A stretch of 64,000 bases of DNA, from assembly GCF_003641145.1 (NCBI RefSeq), contig NZ_CP032744.1:558001-622000 (forward strand). The letters run 5' to 3'. This document shows, piece by piece, positions 55,893 to 64,000 of this stretch. Under the pieces are notes generated by a model. The model saw nothing but the letters and a program-made list of their open reading frames with translations, had not been told where the DNA came from and made no database searches. Each line of letters opens with the position of its first letter. The stretch's first letter is position 1. Source of the DNA: Lactiplantibacillus paraplantarum. GTDB taxonomy: Bacteria > Bacillota > Bacilli > Lactobacillales > Lactobacillaceae. The translations under genes and the position numbers were made by a program.

Positions 55893-56909
55893 ATGATAAA
55901 AAAAGTTGCCGTTCTAGGTGCTGGCTCATGGGGTAGTATACTGGCAAATTTGTTAGATGAAAATGGTCAGTCAGTGCGTTTATGGTCGTATTCGCCGGCC
56001 CAGGTCACGGAATTAAATGAACAACACACGAATCAGCGTTATGTTCCTGATTTTCATTATTCAGAGACATTGACGGCCTATTCTGACCTGTCGCAGGCAA
56101 TTACTGGTGCGGATGTCATCTTGTTTGTCGTTCCCACTAAAGCGATTCGTGAAGTGGCTCAACAAGTGACCGCCGTGCTTGCAAAGACGCATGATCAGCC
56201 AATTATCGTACATGCCAGCAAGGGGTTAGAACAAGATACTCACAAGCGGTTGTCACAAGTTTTAGCGGAGGAAATTCCCGCTGAATTACGGCAAGCAATC
56301 GTGGTCCTATCAGGTCCTAGCCATGCTGAAGAAGTGGCTCGCCGAGATATTACGTTAATCACGGCAGCCAGTGCTGATGAAACTGCGGCTGAGTTAGTGC
56401 AGCAGCTCTTTATGAATGATTATTTCCGCATTTACACAAACACCGACGTGGTGGGCGTTGAATTAGGTGCGGCACTTAAAAATATCATTGCTTTGGGCGC
56501 TGGTGCGTTACACGGACTGGGTTACGGTGATGATGCGAAGGCCGCCTTAATGACTCGTGGTTTAGCTGAAATTAGTCGACTTGGGGTGGCGTTAGGCGCA
56601 AATCCCTTGACGTTTATTGGGCTATCCGGTGTAGGTGATTTGATTGTTACGGCCACGAGTGTCCATTCTCGTAACTGGCGAGCTGGTAATGAATTAGGTG
56701 CTGGTCAGGACCTCAAGACGGTGATTGATACCATGGGCATGGTTATTGAAGGCATTCCGTCAACTAAAGCAGCTTACGAACTCGCACAGCAACAAAATAT
56801 CGAAATGCCCATCACTGAAGCGATTTATGATGTATTATATAAGAGTGCCGACATTAAGGAAGTCATTCCACAATTGATGCGGCGCGAGGGGAAACCTGAG
56901 ATTCAGTAG
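55893..56909 (+). CDS. gpsA: Glycerol-3-phosphate dehydrogenase [NAD(P)+]
   Basis: 338 residues. The N-terminal nucleotide loop is [28 protein letters not shown], the catalytic-lysine segment [13 protein letters not shown], and [14 protein letters not shown] follow. It makes sn-glycerol 3-phosphate from DHAP for phospholipid and teichoic acid synthesis. It lies 17 bases after lgt. Confidence 0.97.
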   Translation: MIKKVAVLGAGSWGSILANLLDENGQSVRLWSYSPAQVTELNEQHTNQRYVPDFHYSETLTAYSDLSQAITGADVILFVVPTKAIREVAQQVTAVLAKTHDQPIIVHASKGLEQDTHKRLSQVLAEEIPAELRQAIVVLSGPSHAEEVARRDITLITAASADETAAELVQQLFMNDYFRIYTNTDVVGVELGAALKNIIALGAGALHGLGYGDDAKAALMTRGLAEISRLGVALGANPLTFIGLSGVGDLIVTATSVHSRNWRAGNELGAGQDLKTVIDTMGMVIEGIPSTKAAYELAQQQNIEMPITEAIYDVLYKSADIKEVIPQLMRREGKPEIQ

Positions 56910-56952
56910 GAATTTCCAAACTAATTTCACTATTTTTAGGAGGATTTATCAC

Positions 56953-57873
56953 ATGTCAAAAGTTAGAAAAGCCGTTATCCCAGCGGCCGGATTAGGAACA
57001 CGGTTCTTGCCTGCTACTAAGGCGATGCCTAAGGAAATGCTACCAATCGTTGATAAGCCAACGATTCAATTCATTGTTGACGAAGCTCGTAAATCGGGCA
57101 TCGAAGATATTGTTATCGTAACGGGTAAGAGCAAGCGTAGTATTGAAGATTACTATGATTCTAACCCAGAATTGGAAGACAACTTACGGGCTAAGCATAA
57201 GGAAGAAATGCTCAAGTTGGTTCAAGAAACTACGGACATCAACTTGTACTTTATCCGGCAATCGCATCCGCGGGGCTTAGGTGATGCTGTGTTAACGGCT
57301 AAAGCTTTCGTTGGTGACGAACCTTTTGTCGTAATGCTTGGTGATGATTTGATGGAAGACAAAGTTCCGTTAACGAAGCAATTAATGAATAGCTATGACA
57401 AGACGCATGCGTCGACGTTAGCTGTGATGAAAGTACCTCACGAGGAAGTTTCTAAGTATGGGGTCATTAATCCCGAAAGCGAAAAGGAACCGGGCTTGTA
57501 TAACGTTAATAACTTCGTTGAAAAGCCATCCCCAGAAGATGCCCCTAGTGACCTCGCAATCATTGGTCGTTACTTATTAACACCAGAAATTTTTGATGTC
57601 TTGGAAAATCAAAAACCTGGTAAGGGTGATGAAATTCAATTGACGGATGCCATTGATACGTTGAACAAGACTCAACGCGTCTTTGCCCATGAATTTAAGG
57701 GGACCCGGCACGATGTTGGTTACAAGTTTGGTTATTTGAAGACAACGATCGAATATGGGTTAACTCATCCGGATGTTAAGGATGATTTACGGACCTACAT
57801 TAAGGATCTGGGTGTTAAGTTGTCTAAGGAAGATAACGCAACACCTAAAGCAACCAAGAAACCAACTAAATAA
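56953..57873 (+). CDS. galU: UTP--glucose-1-phosphate uridylyltransferase
   Basis: 306 residues. The nucleotidyltransferase start [20 protein letters not shown] and [21 protein letters not shown] mark GalU. It makes UDP-glucose for glycolipids, teichoic acid glucosylation and, via GalE (16584), UDP-galactose. The supplier of glucose-1-phosphate is probably the phosphoglucomutase at 63056. AGGAGG precedes the ATG. A Lys/Thr/Pro-rich tail ends the protein. Confidence 0.97.
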   Translation: MSKVRKAVIPAAGLGTRFLPATKAMPKEMLPIVDKPTIQFIVDEARKSGIEDIVIVTGKSKRSIEDYYDSNPELEDNLRAKHKEEMLKLVQETTDINLYFIRQSHPRGLGDAVLTAKAFVGDEPFVVMLGDDLMEDKVPLTKQLMNSYDKTHASTLAVMKVPHEEVSKYGVINPESEKEPGLYNVNNFVEKPSPEDAPSDLAIIGRYLLTPEIFDVLENQKPGKGDEIQLTDAIDTLNKTQRVFAHEFKGTRHDVGYKFGYLKTTIEYGLTHPDVKDDLRTYIKDLGVKLSKEDNATPKATKKPTK

Positions 57874-57885
57874 TAATGATTAAAT

Positions 57886-57926
57886 AAATCAGCCGTGAAA
57901 TCTGGATAGATTTCACGGCTGATTTT
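57886..57926. terminator. Terminator between galU and the EAL gene
   Basis: AAATCAGCCGTGAAATCT-ggat-AGATTTCACGGCTGATTT. The 18-bp stem is perfect. It can serve the convergent genes on both sides, though the T run is better for galU. Confidence 0.93.
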
Positions 57927-57970
57927 AATTGGATCTTAAATAATGGTTTTTCAATGACGAGTATGGCACA

Positions 57971-58654
57971 TCATTGATGGTCGACTTTTAACTTGAATAA
58001 ATGGGGTTTACCGTAATAATAGCCTTGTCGCAGCGAAATATTTAAATCATCGGCCATTTGATCTTCAGCATCGTTTTCAACACCCTCTAGAATTAAGCGA
58101 ATATCATGCTGTACGGCCACGTCACGCCAAAATTTCAATTGAATGGGAATTTCATTTTCTCGATCTTCGGCGCGAAAGTTTTGCATAGCGAACTTGATTT
58201 CTTCAGCGGATTCCAGTAGGGGCTTGATGTGGTCATAAACATTAATACCCGTGCCAACATCATCGATACTGAATTGTAATCCGTTGGCCTTGTACTTATT
58301 AATTTGTTGTTGCATGGCTGCCAGCGTGAATGACTCTTCACCGGGTTCCTCAGTGACTTCAACGATAACGTGTACGGGGAATAGTTTCTTTTGGGCATCG
58401 ATAACGGCAGCCGCAATATCGTCATTTAGAAATTGCTTGCGGTTGAAGTTGATTGATACCGAGCCAATTTTTAATGCTAATTCACTGGCCGTAGCCTTTA
58501 GTAAGCTGACTTGTACATCGATGGGAATATTATCAAAGCTCTCTGGTAATGTCCACCTATCCTGATCAGTCTCACGATAACGAATCAGCATTTCGTAGCC
58601 AATCAAAGAATTATTGAATTTATTTAACTGGGGCTGAATAAAGTAGCGATACAT
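57971..58654 (-). CDS. Stand-alone EAL-domain protein
   Basis: 227 residues, one EAL domain and nothing else. Most catalytic positions of c-di-GMP phosphodiesterases are kept: Glu in YEMLIR (EML for EAL), Asn in INFNRKQF, EVTE, DDVGTG (for DDFGTG), Lys in EIKFA, EGVE, and RQGYYYGKP. The Asp of the KxD motif is replaced (KFAM). It may be a weak phosphodiesterase or a c-di-GMP- or protein-binding relic. No GGDEF or sensor domain is encoded nearby. Monocistronic on the minus strand. Confidence 0.88.
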   Translation of the reverse strand: MYRYFIQPQLNKFNNSLIGYEMLIRYRETDQDRWTLPESFDNIPIDVQVSLLKATASELALKIGSVSINFNRKQFLNDDIAAAVIDAQKKLFPVHVIVEVTEEPGEESFTLAAMQQQINKYKANGLQFSIDDVGTGINVYDHIKPLLESAEEIKFAMQNFRAEDRENEIPIQLKFWRDVAVQHDIRLILEGVENDAEDQMADDLNISLRQGYYYGKPHLFKLKVDHQ

Positions 58655-59034
58655 AAGCGGACTCCTTAACTTGAATTAACACGATCAAATGCTCACCAAT
58701 ACATACTATACCAAAAAATGGTTAAGTGAAACTGTTTGACCCCATCTTTTTTTGCGGCAAAGTTATTATTAATTAAGTTAATAATGATTGCAGTAAACTA
58801 TTTAGTGTACGAGATAAATGGTTTTTTATAAGTCGCACGGTGATGATCCTTATATAAAATTACGGCTGATCGGTGGTTGCCATACTATGTAGACCAGGAT
58901 TCGCCGTCAGTCTCTGATAATTATTTTATTGTGACTAGTATTTATATTGACTACAGTTATGTATATTATGACGTAAAGCGGTTATAATTAACCTATGTTT
59001 AAATAAATAAAATTATAACTAGGAGCAAAATAAA

Positions 59035-60447
59035 ATGAAGATTGTCATTGTCGGATGTACACATGCTGGTACGGCTGCGGCCGCCCAAATTTTAAAGGAT
59101 CATCCAGAAGCAACGGTCACAATTTATGAACGGGATGATAATATCTCATTCTTGTCATGTGGGATTTATCTCTACCTCGGGGGAAAAGTCAATCATTTGG
59201 AAGATATGTTCTATTCATCACCAGAAACCTTGGCGAAGTTAGGCGCAGAAGTTAAAACTAAGCATAACGTGTTAAAAATTGACGTCCAGACAAAATCTAT
59301 ACAAGTTGTTGACATGGCAACGGGCAAAGTGTTTGGTGACACTTATGACAAATTGATTATGACGACTGGTTCGAATGTCGCGGTCCCGCCGATTTTTGGG
59401 ATCGATGAATCGAAGGTCTTGTTGTGCAAGACATACAGTCAAGCTCAAGAAATCTATAAGACAGCTAAAGATAATCAGCGAATTGCGATTATTGGTGCGG
59501 GCTATATTGGAACAGAATTATCTGAAAGTTATGCCAATACTAACCATGAGGTCACGCTTTTCCAATCACATGATCAAATCTTGAATAATTATATTAGTAA
59601 GGATATGTCAGATCGGGCAGTGAAATTACTGAAGGAGCATGGTGTTAAAGTTCTTCTAAATCATCAAGTTACCGCTTTTACGGGTAATGATGATGGGGAA
59701 CTTGTAATGGAGACCAATCATGGTGATTTCACCGCTGACTTAGCGATTGTCGGAACAGGCTTTGTACCTAATACGGAATTATTGCGCGGTCAAGTTGACA
59801 TGGATAAGCACGGCGCCATTATTATCAACGACTATGTTCAAACTTCTGATCCAGATATTTACGCTGCGGGTGATTCATGTGTTGTTAATTTTAATCCCAC
59901 TGGGCGGTCTGCTTATACACCGCTAGCAACCAATGCAGTTCGGCAAGGTGCATTAGCCGGGGTCAATGTGTTTGGCAATCAACAACGATATATGGGGACG
60001 CAGGCAACGTCAGCGATGCAACTCTTTGACCATACGCTAGCAACGACGGGGTTGACGCTGGCCATGGCTAAACTGAGTCATATTCCAGCTGAACGGGTGA
60101 CCTATGAGGGCAATTGGCGGCCTGCTTATATGCCAAGCACGGCTAAACTCACGATTGAATTAATTTATAATCCAGAAAATCGTAAAATTTTAGGTGCGCA
60201 GTTCTTAAGTGCGCATGAAGTGGCACAGTCAGCTAACGCGTTATCTATTGCGATTCAAAATGGTAATACGATTGATGACCTGGCATTTGTTGACATGTTA
60301 TTCTCACCTAATTTTGATGAACCATTCAATTATTTGAATATCGTTGCGCAACAGGCGATTGAACAGGAACGCCAAGCGGGTCGTGATCAGCCAAGAATAA
60401 CGGCCTATGGTGACTGGGCAAAGCAAAATGACAAGGATTTGCAGTAG
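59035..60447 (+). CDS. nox: NADH oxidase (FAD-dependent, Nox/Npr/CoA-disulfide reductase family)
   Basis: 470 residues. FAD-binding motif IVGCTHAGTAAAAQ, the redox cysteine in FLSCGIYLYLGG (about residue 42), the NADH loop IGAGYIGTELSES (about 151-163), and YAAGDSC. The single Cys that cycles through sulfenic acid fits water-forming NADH oxidase or peroxide-forming/peroxidase relatives, and these cannot be separated by eye. It regenerates NAD+ with oxygen. A TATAAT box lies about 50 bases upstream, within a 380-base gap whose only other mark is the ATTATTAA/TTAATAAT palindrome near 58766. Confidence 0.87.
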   Translation: MKIVIVGCTHAGTAAAAQILKDHPEATVTIYERDDNISFLSCGIYLYLGGKVNHLEDMFYSSPETLAKLGAEVKTKHNVLKIDVQTKSIQVVDMATGKVFGDTYDKLIMTTGSNVAVPPIFGIDESKVLLCKTYSQAQEIYKTAKDNQRIAIIGAGYIGTELSESYANTNHEVTLFQSHDQILNNYISKDMSDRAVKLLKEHGVKVLLNHQVTAFTGNDDGELVMETNHGDFTADLAIVGTGFVPNTELLRGQVDMDKHGAIIINDYVQTSDPDIYAAGDSCVVNFNPTGRSAYTPLATNAVRQGALAGVNVFGNQQRYMGTQATSAMQLFDHTLATTGLTLAMAKLSHIPAERVTYEGNWRPAYMPSTAKLTIELIYNPENRKILGAQFLSAHEVAQSANALSIAIQNGNTIDDLAFVDMLFSPNFDEPFNYLNIVAQQAIEQERQAGRDQPRITAYGDWAKQNDKDLQ

Positions 60448-60559
60448 GGATAAGTTAAATTTATTTTAGTTAGTGCAATTTTATTTATTTAAATCCCGCG
60501 ATTTAGTCGATATAGGGCTAAAACTTATGACTAATTTCAGTTGTGTACAAACAAGATAG

Positions 60560-60588
60560 TCGACAAATGTAAATTTTGGGGGTATATT
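60560..60588 (+). promoter_or_regulatory. Promoter of trxB
   Basis: TCGACA and TATATT with a 17-base spacer, 39 bases before the ATG. Confidence 0.6.
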
Positions 60589-60626
60589 AAGCCACATAGT
60601 AATTTAAGTGGAAGGGGTCTTTAGAA

Positions 60627-61565
60627 ATGGCAAAGAGTTACGACGTGATTATTATTGGTGCGGGACCTGCCGGCATGACAGCCGCCCTCTATGCTTCACG
60701 GGCCAATCTATCAGTACTACTATTGGATCGCGGAATCTATGGTGGTCAAATGAATAATACCGCCGCAATTGAAAATTATCCGGGTTTCAAGTCTGTTTTG
60801 GGACCGGACCTAGCTAAAGACATGTATGAATCAGCGACTCAGTTTGGGGCCGAATATGCTTATGGCAGTGTTGAATCGGTTGAGGATCACGGTGATGTTA
60901 AAATCGTGACGACGGATAGCGATACATTTGAAGCCAAGGCGCTCGTTATTGGAACTGGTTCTGAATATCGTAAGTTGGGTGTTCCTGGCGAAGATACGTA
61001 TGGTGGCCGTGGCGTGTCATACTGTGCAGTTTGTGATGGGGCGTTCTTCCGCAACAAGCATGTGGTCGTTATTGGTGGTGGTGATTCAGCAATTGAAGAA
61101 GGGGCTTACCTGACCCAACTTGCTGATAAGGTCACGGTTATTCATCGGCGCGATCAACTTCGAGCACAACAAATCTTGCAGGATCGGGCATTTGCCAATC
61201 CTAAGATGGAATTTGTCTGGAACAGCAATGTTACGGAAATTATCGGTGACGATAAAAAAGTCACGGGTGTTAAGGTCAACAATAACCAGACGGGCGAAGA
61301 TAGTGAAATTGCGGTTGACGGCGTCTTTATTTACGTCGGGATCAACCCAATCACGAAACCATTCAGTAATCTTGGCATTACTGATGAAAATGGCTGGATT
61401 GAAACCAATGACCATATGGAAACGAAGGTCCCTGGTATTTTTGCAGTTGGTGATGTTCGTAAGAAGGACTTACGCCAAGTTGCAACGGCCGTTGGTGAAG
61501 GTGGGACAGCTGGACAAGGTGTTTACACTTACATCACAGCTTTAGGTGATAAAGTTAAAAATTAA
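60627..61565 (+). CDS. trxB: Thioredoxin-disulfide reductase
   Basis: 312 residues. FAD loop IIGAGPAGMTAALYAS, redox pair in CAVCDGAFF (about 134-142), NADPH loop GGGDSAIEEG, and GIFAVGDVRKK. It uses NADPH to reduce thioredoxin and probably NrdH (6781). It ends at a perfect terminator. Confidence 0.97.
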   Translation: MAKSYDVIIIGAGPAGMTAALYASRANLSVLLLDRGIYGGQMNNTAAIENYPGFKSVLGPDLAKDMYESATQFGAEYAYGSVESVEDHGDVKIVTTDSDTFEAKALVIGTGSEYRKLGVPGEDTYGGRGVSYCAVCDGAFFRNKHVVVIGGGDSAIEEGAYLTQLADKVTVIHRRDQLRAQQILQDRAFANPKMEFVWNSNVTEIIGDDKKVTGVKVNNNQTGEDSEIAVDGVFIYVGINPITKPFSNLGITDENGWIETNDHMETKVPGIFAVGDVRKKDLRQVATAVGEGGTAGQGVYTYITALGDKVKN

Positions 61566-61573
61566 ATTCAATT

Positions 61574-61617
61574 AAAAAATGCGTGGTTGATCCGATTGAG
61601 ATCGACCACGCATTTTT
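61574..61617 (+). terminator. Terminator after trxB
   Basis: AAAAAATGCGTGGT-TGAT pairs with ATC(G)-ACCACGCATTTTT. It is rich in T on both strands, but the minus-strand genes end 135 bases away. Confidence 0.9.
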
Positions 61618-61682
61618 CATTAAAAGCATCAAGTTAAGGGCTGTTTTACTGAACTTAGTATGTCTTATCATCAGCATAAAGC

Positions 61683-61717
61683 ATGATTAAATTAATTAGC
61701 ACAACACGTCATTTAGT
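61683..61717 (-). repeat. Degenerate copy of the element end
   Basis: CATGATT, TAGCACAA, CGT and ATTTAGT occur in the same order and near-equal spacing as in the right arm at 2739-2787. Sequence identity is partial. Confidence 0.35.
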
Positions 61718-61751
61718 AATCTCTAAACAAGCCTGTCAGCGGAAGTATCGC

Positions 61752-62384
61752 TTAGTGCTGGTATGGAAATAGAAGTAACTGTTTATTTGTATAAGTCGCC
61801 AAGTAAATGTCACTAACGGTGTAATGTTGGGCCTGTAATTGCGTTAGCAGCCAAGCCTCATCATGATGACTAGTTTCAAGTGCATCTAGGTTGACTTGAC
61901 CATCAACAATCAGTGGATACTTGACGGCGTCGTCGCCAACTTGAGTAATCGTTAATTGCCCATTTTGTTCGAGGACCGCTCGTTTGACGTAACGAATATC
62001 CGTGATGCCCTCCGTACGCAATCTAAACATGAGATCATTAGCACTCATGCCATTTTTAAGAGCCGTACTGACTAGTAACTGGCCGTTTTTGATCAGCAGT
62101 TGGGGCTGACCGTCAATCAGTTGTTTCACGTAGCGGTTGTGATGCGTGAGAAATCGAAGGACTAGCACGAGTAATGTCCAAATCAGCAAAACTAAAATAT
62201 ATTGCAAGACGGTTACGCTAGTACTATAAATCATACCGCCGACGATTGCGCCAAGGACGTAGTTTTGAACTTGGTCGAGGGCACTGATTGGAGCGAGATT
62301 ACTTTTACCAGATAAGTTGATTTGCAAGATGATGGTTAATAATCCAAGCGCTAGTTTGATCGTCACATCCCAGTATGAAAACAT
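61752..62384 (-). CDS. DUF421-domain membrane protein (YetF-like)
   Basis: 210 residues, three membrane helices in the first 85 residues and a soluble C-terminal DUF421 domain (LIDGQPQLLIKNGQ, GMSANDLMFRLRTEGI). The function is unknown. YetF-family proteins are linked to spore or membrane traits in Bacillus, which does not apply here. It starts directly after the DUF3290 gene, one unit on the minus strand. Confidence 0.87.
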   Translation of the reverse strand: MFSYWDVTIKLALGLLTIILQINLSGKSNLAPISALDQVQNYVLGAIVGGMIYSTSVTVLQYILVLLIWTLLVLVLRFLTHHNRYVKQLIDGQPQLLIKNGQLLVSTALKNGMSANDLMFRLRTEGITDIRYVKRAVLEQNGQLTITQVGDDAVKYPLIVDGQVNLDALETSHHDEAWLLTQLQAQHYTVSDIYLATYTNKQLLLFPYQH

Positions 62385-62837
62385 TTATTGCCCCTCCTTA
62401 ACGTAATTGATCGTTGACTGAATTGGTGTTGCTTTAGTCAGCGTATAGCTATTGCCATCCGGATTGACCGTCACGTTGTAGATGTGGTCATGAACTTTAA
62501 TCAGCATGCCACTGCTGACAGAACTCGTGTTGGACCACACGGCGGTTTTACTGACGTTTTGTTCCTTAGCCACGCGTTGCATAATTTGTGTGACCTGTGA
62601 TTTTTGATTGAAACTGTTTTGAAGGGTCTGCCACTCATTAAATTGAATGCCAACGAGTAACAATAATAACAAAACCATGATAATGAATAAGTCACGGTAT
62701 TTGAGATCCGTTTTGTGGCGATACCATAGCCAGCTGAGTACGGCAATCATCAAAATAATGATACCAATAGCGGCCAGTTGAACGAGAGCGTGATTACTAT
62801 TTTGGTGAATTAAGTAGTTGTATGAATAAAAAGTCAT
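62385..62837 (-). CDS. DUF3290 membrane protein
   Basis: 150 residues with two membrane helices (AIGIIILMIAVLSWLW; LFIIMVLLLLLLVGIQF) and a small extracellular domain. The family is nearly confined to lactobacilli and usually precedes a DUF421 gene, as here with no gap. AGGAGG lies before the ATG. Function unknown. Confidence 0.85.
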   Translation of the reverse strand: MTFYSYNYLIHQNSNHALVQLAAIGIIILMIAVLSWLWYRHKTDLKYRDLFIIMVLLLLLLVGIQFNEWQTLQNSFNQKSQVTQIMQRVAKEQNVSKTAVWSNTSSVSSGMLIKVHDHIYNVTVNPDGNSYTLTKATPIQSTINYVKEGQ

Positions 62838-62858
62838 GATGGCCTCCTTATAAGATTT

Positions 62859-62864
62859 ATTATA
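62859..62864 (-). promoter_or_regulatory. Likely -10 of the DUF3290-DUF421 unit
   Basis: TATAAT within an extended TTGCTATAAT on the minus strand, about 20 bases before the ATG. The -35 region is weak. Confidence 0.5.
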
Positions 62865-63055
62865 GCAATTTTTAGTAGTGACTGAATTAACTGGTATTGC
62901 AAAATTAGCATATAATCGTGCTTATGCTAACGAACTAACGCTTGAAAATACACTAATTAATGGATTTTCTTAGTAAATTTTACTTTGTAAAGCGTGTCAA
63001 TGTTGTATACTATTTTTGTAAGCACTAACAAATATCGGAATTGGAGATGGTTTTT

Positions 63056-64000
63056 GTGAGTTGGCAGGATACTTATAATACCTGGAAAAACCAAGCGACA
63101 CTTGAAACAAGTTTAAAACAAGAATTAACGGGCATGGCTGGTGATGACGCTGCTTTAGAAGATGCCTTTTATGAACCAATGGAATTCGGAACGGCGGGGA
63201 TGCGTGGGGTGCTTGGACCTGGCATCAATCGGATGAATATTTATACGGTTCGCCAAGCAACGGAAGGGTTAGCGCGTTTCATGGATACCTTGTCAGCTGA
63301 GGTCAAGGAACGTGGTGTAGCCATCAGCTTTGATTCCCGTCACCATTCAGAAGATTTTGCTCATGAATCTGCCCGCGTGTTAGGCCAGCATGGCATTAAA
63401 TCGTACGTTTTTGAAAGTTTGCGGCCCACTCCAGAACTTTCATTTACGGTTCGGCACTTGCATACTTACGCAGGAATTATGATTACGGCGAGTCACAATC
63501 CGAAGCAATACAACGGCTACAAGATCTACGGAGAAGATGGTGGTCAAATGCCACCAAAGGAATCCGATCTCATTACGTCATACATTCGTAAGGTTGACGA
63601 TGTCTTTGCGATTGCCGTCGCTGATGAACAACAATTATTAGCTGATAAGACGGAAACCATCATCGGTGATGACGTCGATCAGGACTACTTAGCCAAGGTC
63701 AAGGAAGTCACGATCAATCAAAAATTAGTGGATGAATTCGGTAAGGATATGAAGTTAGTCTTTACACCATTGCATGGAACTGGCCGGATGCTTGGTGAGA
63801 AAGCCTTGAAGAATGCTGGGTTTAAAAATTTCAGTGTCGTTAAAGAACAGGCTGTCGCCGATCCTGAATTTTCAACGGTCAAATTCCCCAACCCTGAATT
63901 TCCAGAAGCCTTTAAGATGGCCATTGATCTAGGTAAAAAGGAAGACGCAGATGTCTTGATTGCGGTTGATCCCGATGCTGACCGGTTAGGAACGGCTGTT
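63056..64000 (+). CDS. pgcA: Phospho-sugar mutase (phosphoglucomutase PgcA type), 3' end outside window
   Basis: 315 codons are visible from GTG at 63056, with GGAGATGG at a good distance. ATG at 63047 is in frame but too close to it. GTAGMRGVLGPGINRMN (about 43-59), the catalytic phosphoserine loop TASHNPKQYNGYK (Ser about 144) and the metal-binding DPDADRLG at the window edge are the alpha-D-phosphohexomutase motifs. It interconverts glucose 6- and 1-phosphate for galU. TATACT at 63006-63011 is the likely -10. The frame remains open at base 64000. Confidence 0.95.
   Translation, partial: MSWQDTYNTWKNQATLETSLKQELTGMAGDDAALEDAFYEPMEFGTAGMRGVLGPGINRMNIYTVRQATEGLARFMDTLSAEVKERGVAISFDSRHHSEDFAHESARVLGQHGIKSYVFESLRPTPELSFTVRHLHTYAGIMITASHNPKQYNGYKIYGEDGGQMPPKESDLITSYIRKVDDVFAIAVADEQQLLADKTETIIGDDVDQDYLAKVKEVTINQKLVDEFGKDMKLVFTPLHGTGRMLGEKALKNAGFKNFSVVKEQAVADPEFSTVKFPNPEFPEAFKMAIDLGKKEDADVLIAVDPDADRLGTAV

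Overview
The window is chromosomal DNA of a low-GC Firmicute, most likely Lactiplantibacillus plantarum or a close relative. The evidence is the lactobacillus-type protein sequences, strong AGGAGG ribosome sites, class Ib ribonucleotide reductase, the CIRCE/CtsR heat-shock signals, and gene neighbourhoods shared with other Bacilli: tadA-ffs-dnaX-ybaB-recR-yaaL, tmk-darA-holB-yabA-rsmI, tsaB-rimI-tsaD-abcF-rex-CPBP-groESL, comFA-comFC-hpf-secA-prfB, and pspC-yvlD-hprK-lgt-gpsA-galU. No prophage, insertion sequence with a transposase, CRISPR array, rRNA or tRNA gene was seen. The species name is an inference.

Layout. 1-1869: 3' part of mprF. 1870-2781: a gene-free stretch holding a roughly 750-bp inverted-repeat-bounded element with a compact, multi-helix structured core. 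2782-7130: a LOG-family nucleotide hydrolase and the nrdHEF operon (minus strand). 7234-14665: methyltransferase, tadA, SRP RNA, and the DNA-replication/repair genes dnaX, ybaB, recR, tmk, darA, holB, yabA. 14765-17579: rsmI, acyl-ACP thioesterase, galE. 17714-23162 (minus): a complete 2-aminoethylphosphonate uptake and breakdown operon, phnD-phnC-phnE-phnE-phnX-phnW. 23442-26228: t6A tRNA modification genes with two acetyltransferases. 26305-29916: ABC-F protein, Rex, CPBP protease. 30109-32074: groES-groEL. 32325-35472: KimA-like potassium transporter and TagO. 35786-36691: a stand-alone pstS. 37013-40408: yigZ, comFA, comFC, hpf. 40733-44318: secA and prfB, the latter with the programmed +1 frameshift. 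44503-53126: a MinJ-like PDZ protein, the PhoP-PhoR two-component system, and the pstS-C-A-B-B-phoU phosphate operon. 53227-57873: pspC, yvlD, hprK, lgt, gpsA, galU. 57971-62837: EAL protein, NADH oxidase, trxB, DUF421 and DUF3290 proteins. 63056-64000: 5' part of a phosphoglucomutase gene.

How the parts work together. The clearest theme is phosphate supply. PhoP-PhoR is encoded here, and three transcription units (phn, solitary pstS, pst operon) each have a run of TTTACA-like hexamers at an exact 11-bp period upstream, the signature of PhoP boxes, so phosphonate use is probably part of the Pho regulon. A second theme is cyclic nucleotides: a c-di-AMP receptor, a KimA-like potassium importer (a known c-di-AMP target family) and a lone EAL protein. 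The most unusual non-coding signals are the Y-shaped structured element at 2147-2358, a terminator-like hairpin directly before the hprK ribosome site, a 14-bp hairpin in the hpf leader, and a CtsR operator placed inside the likely promoter of the CPBP protease as well as upstream of groES.
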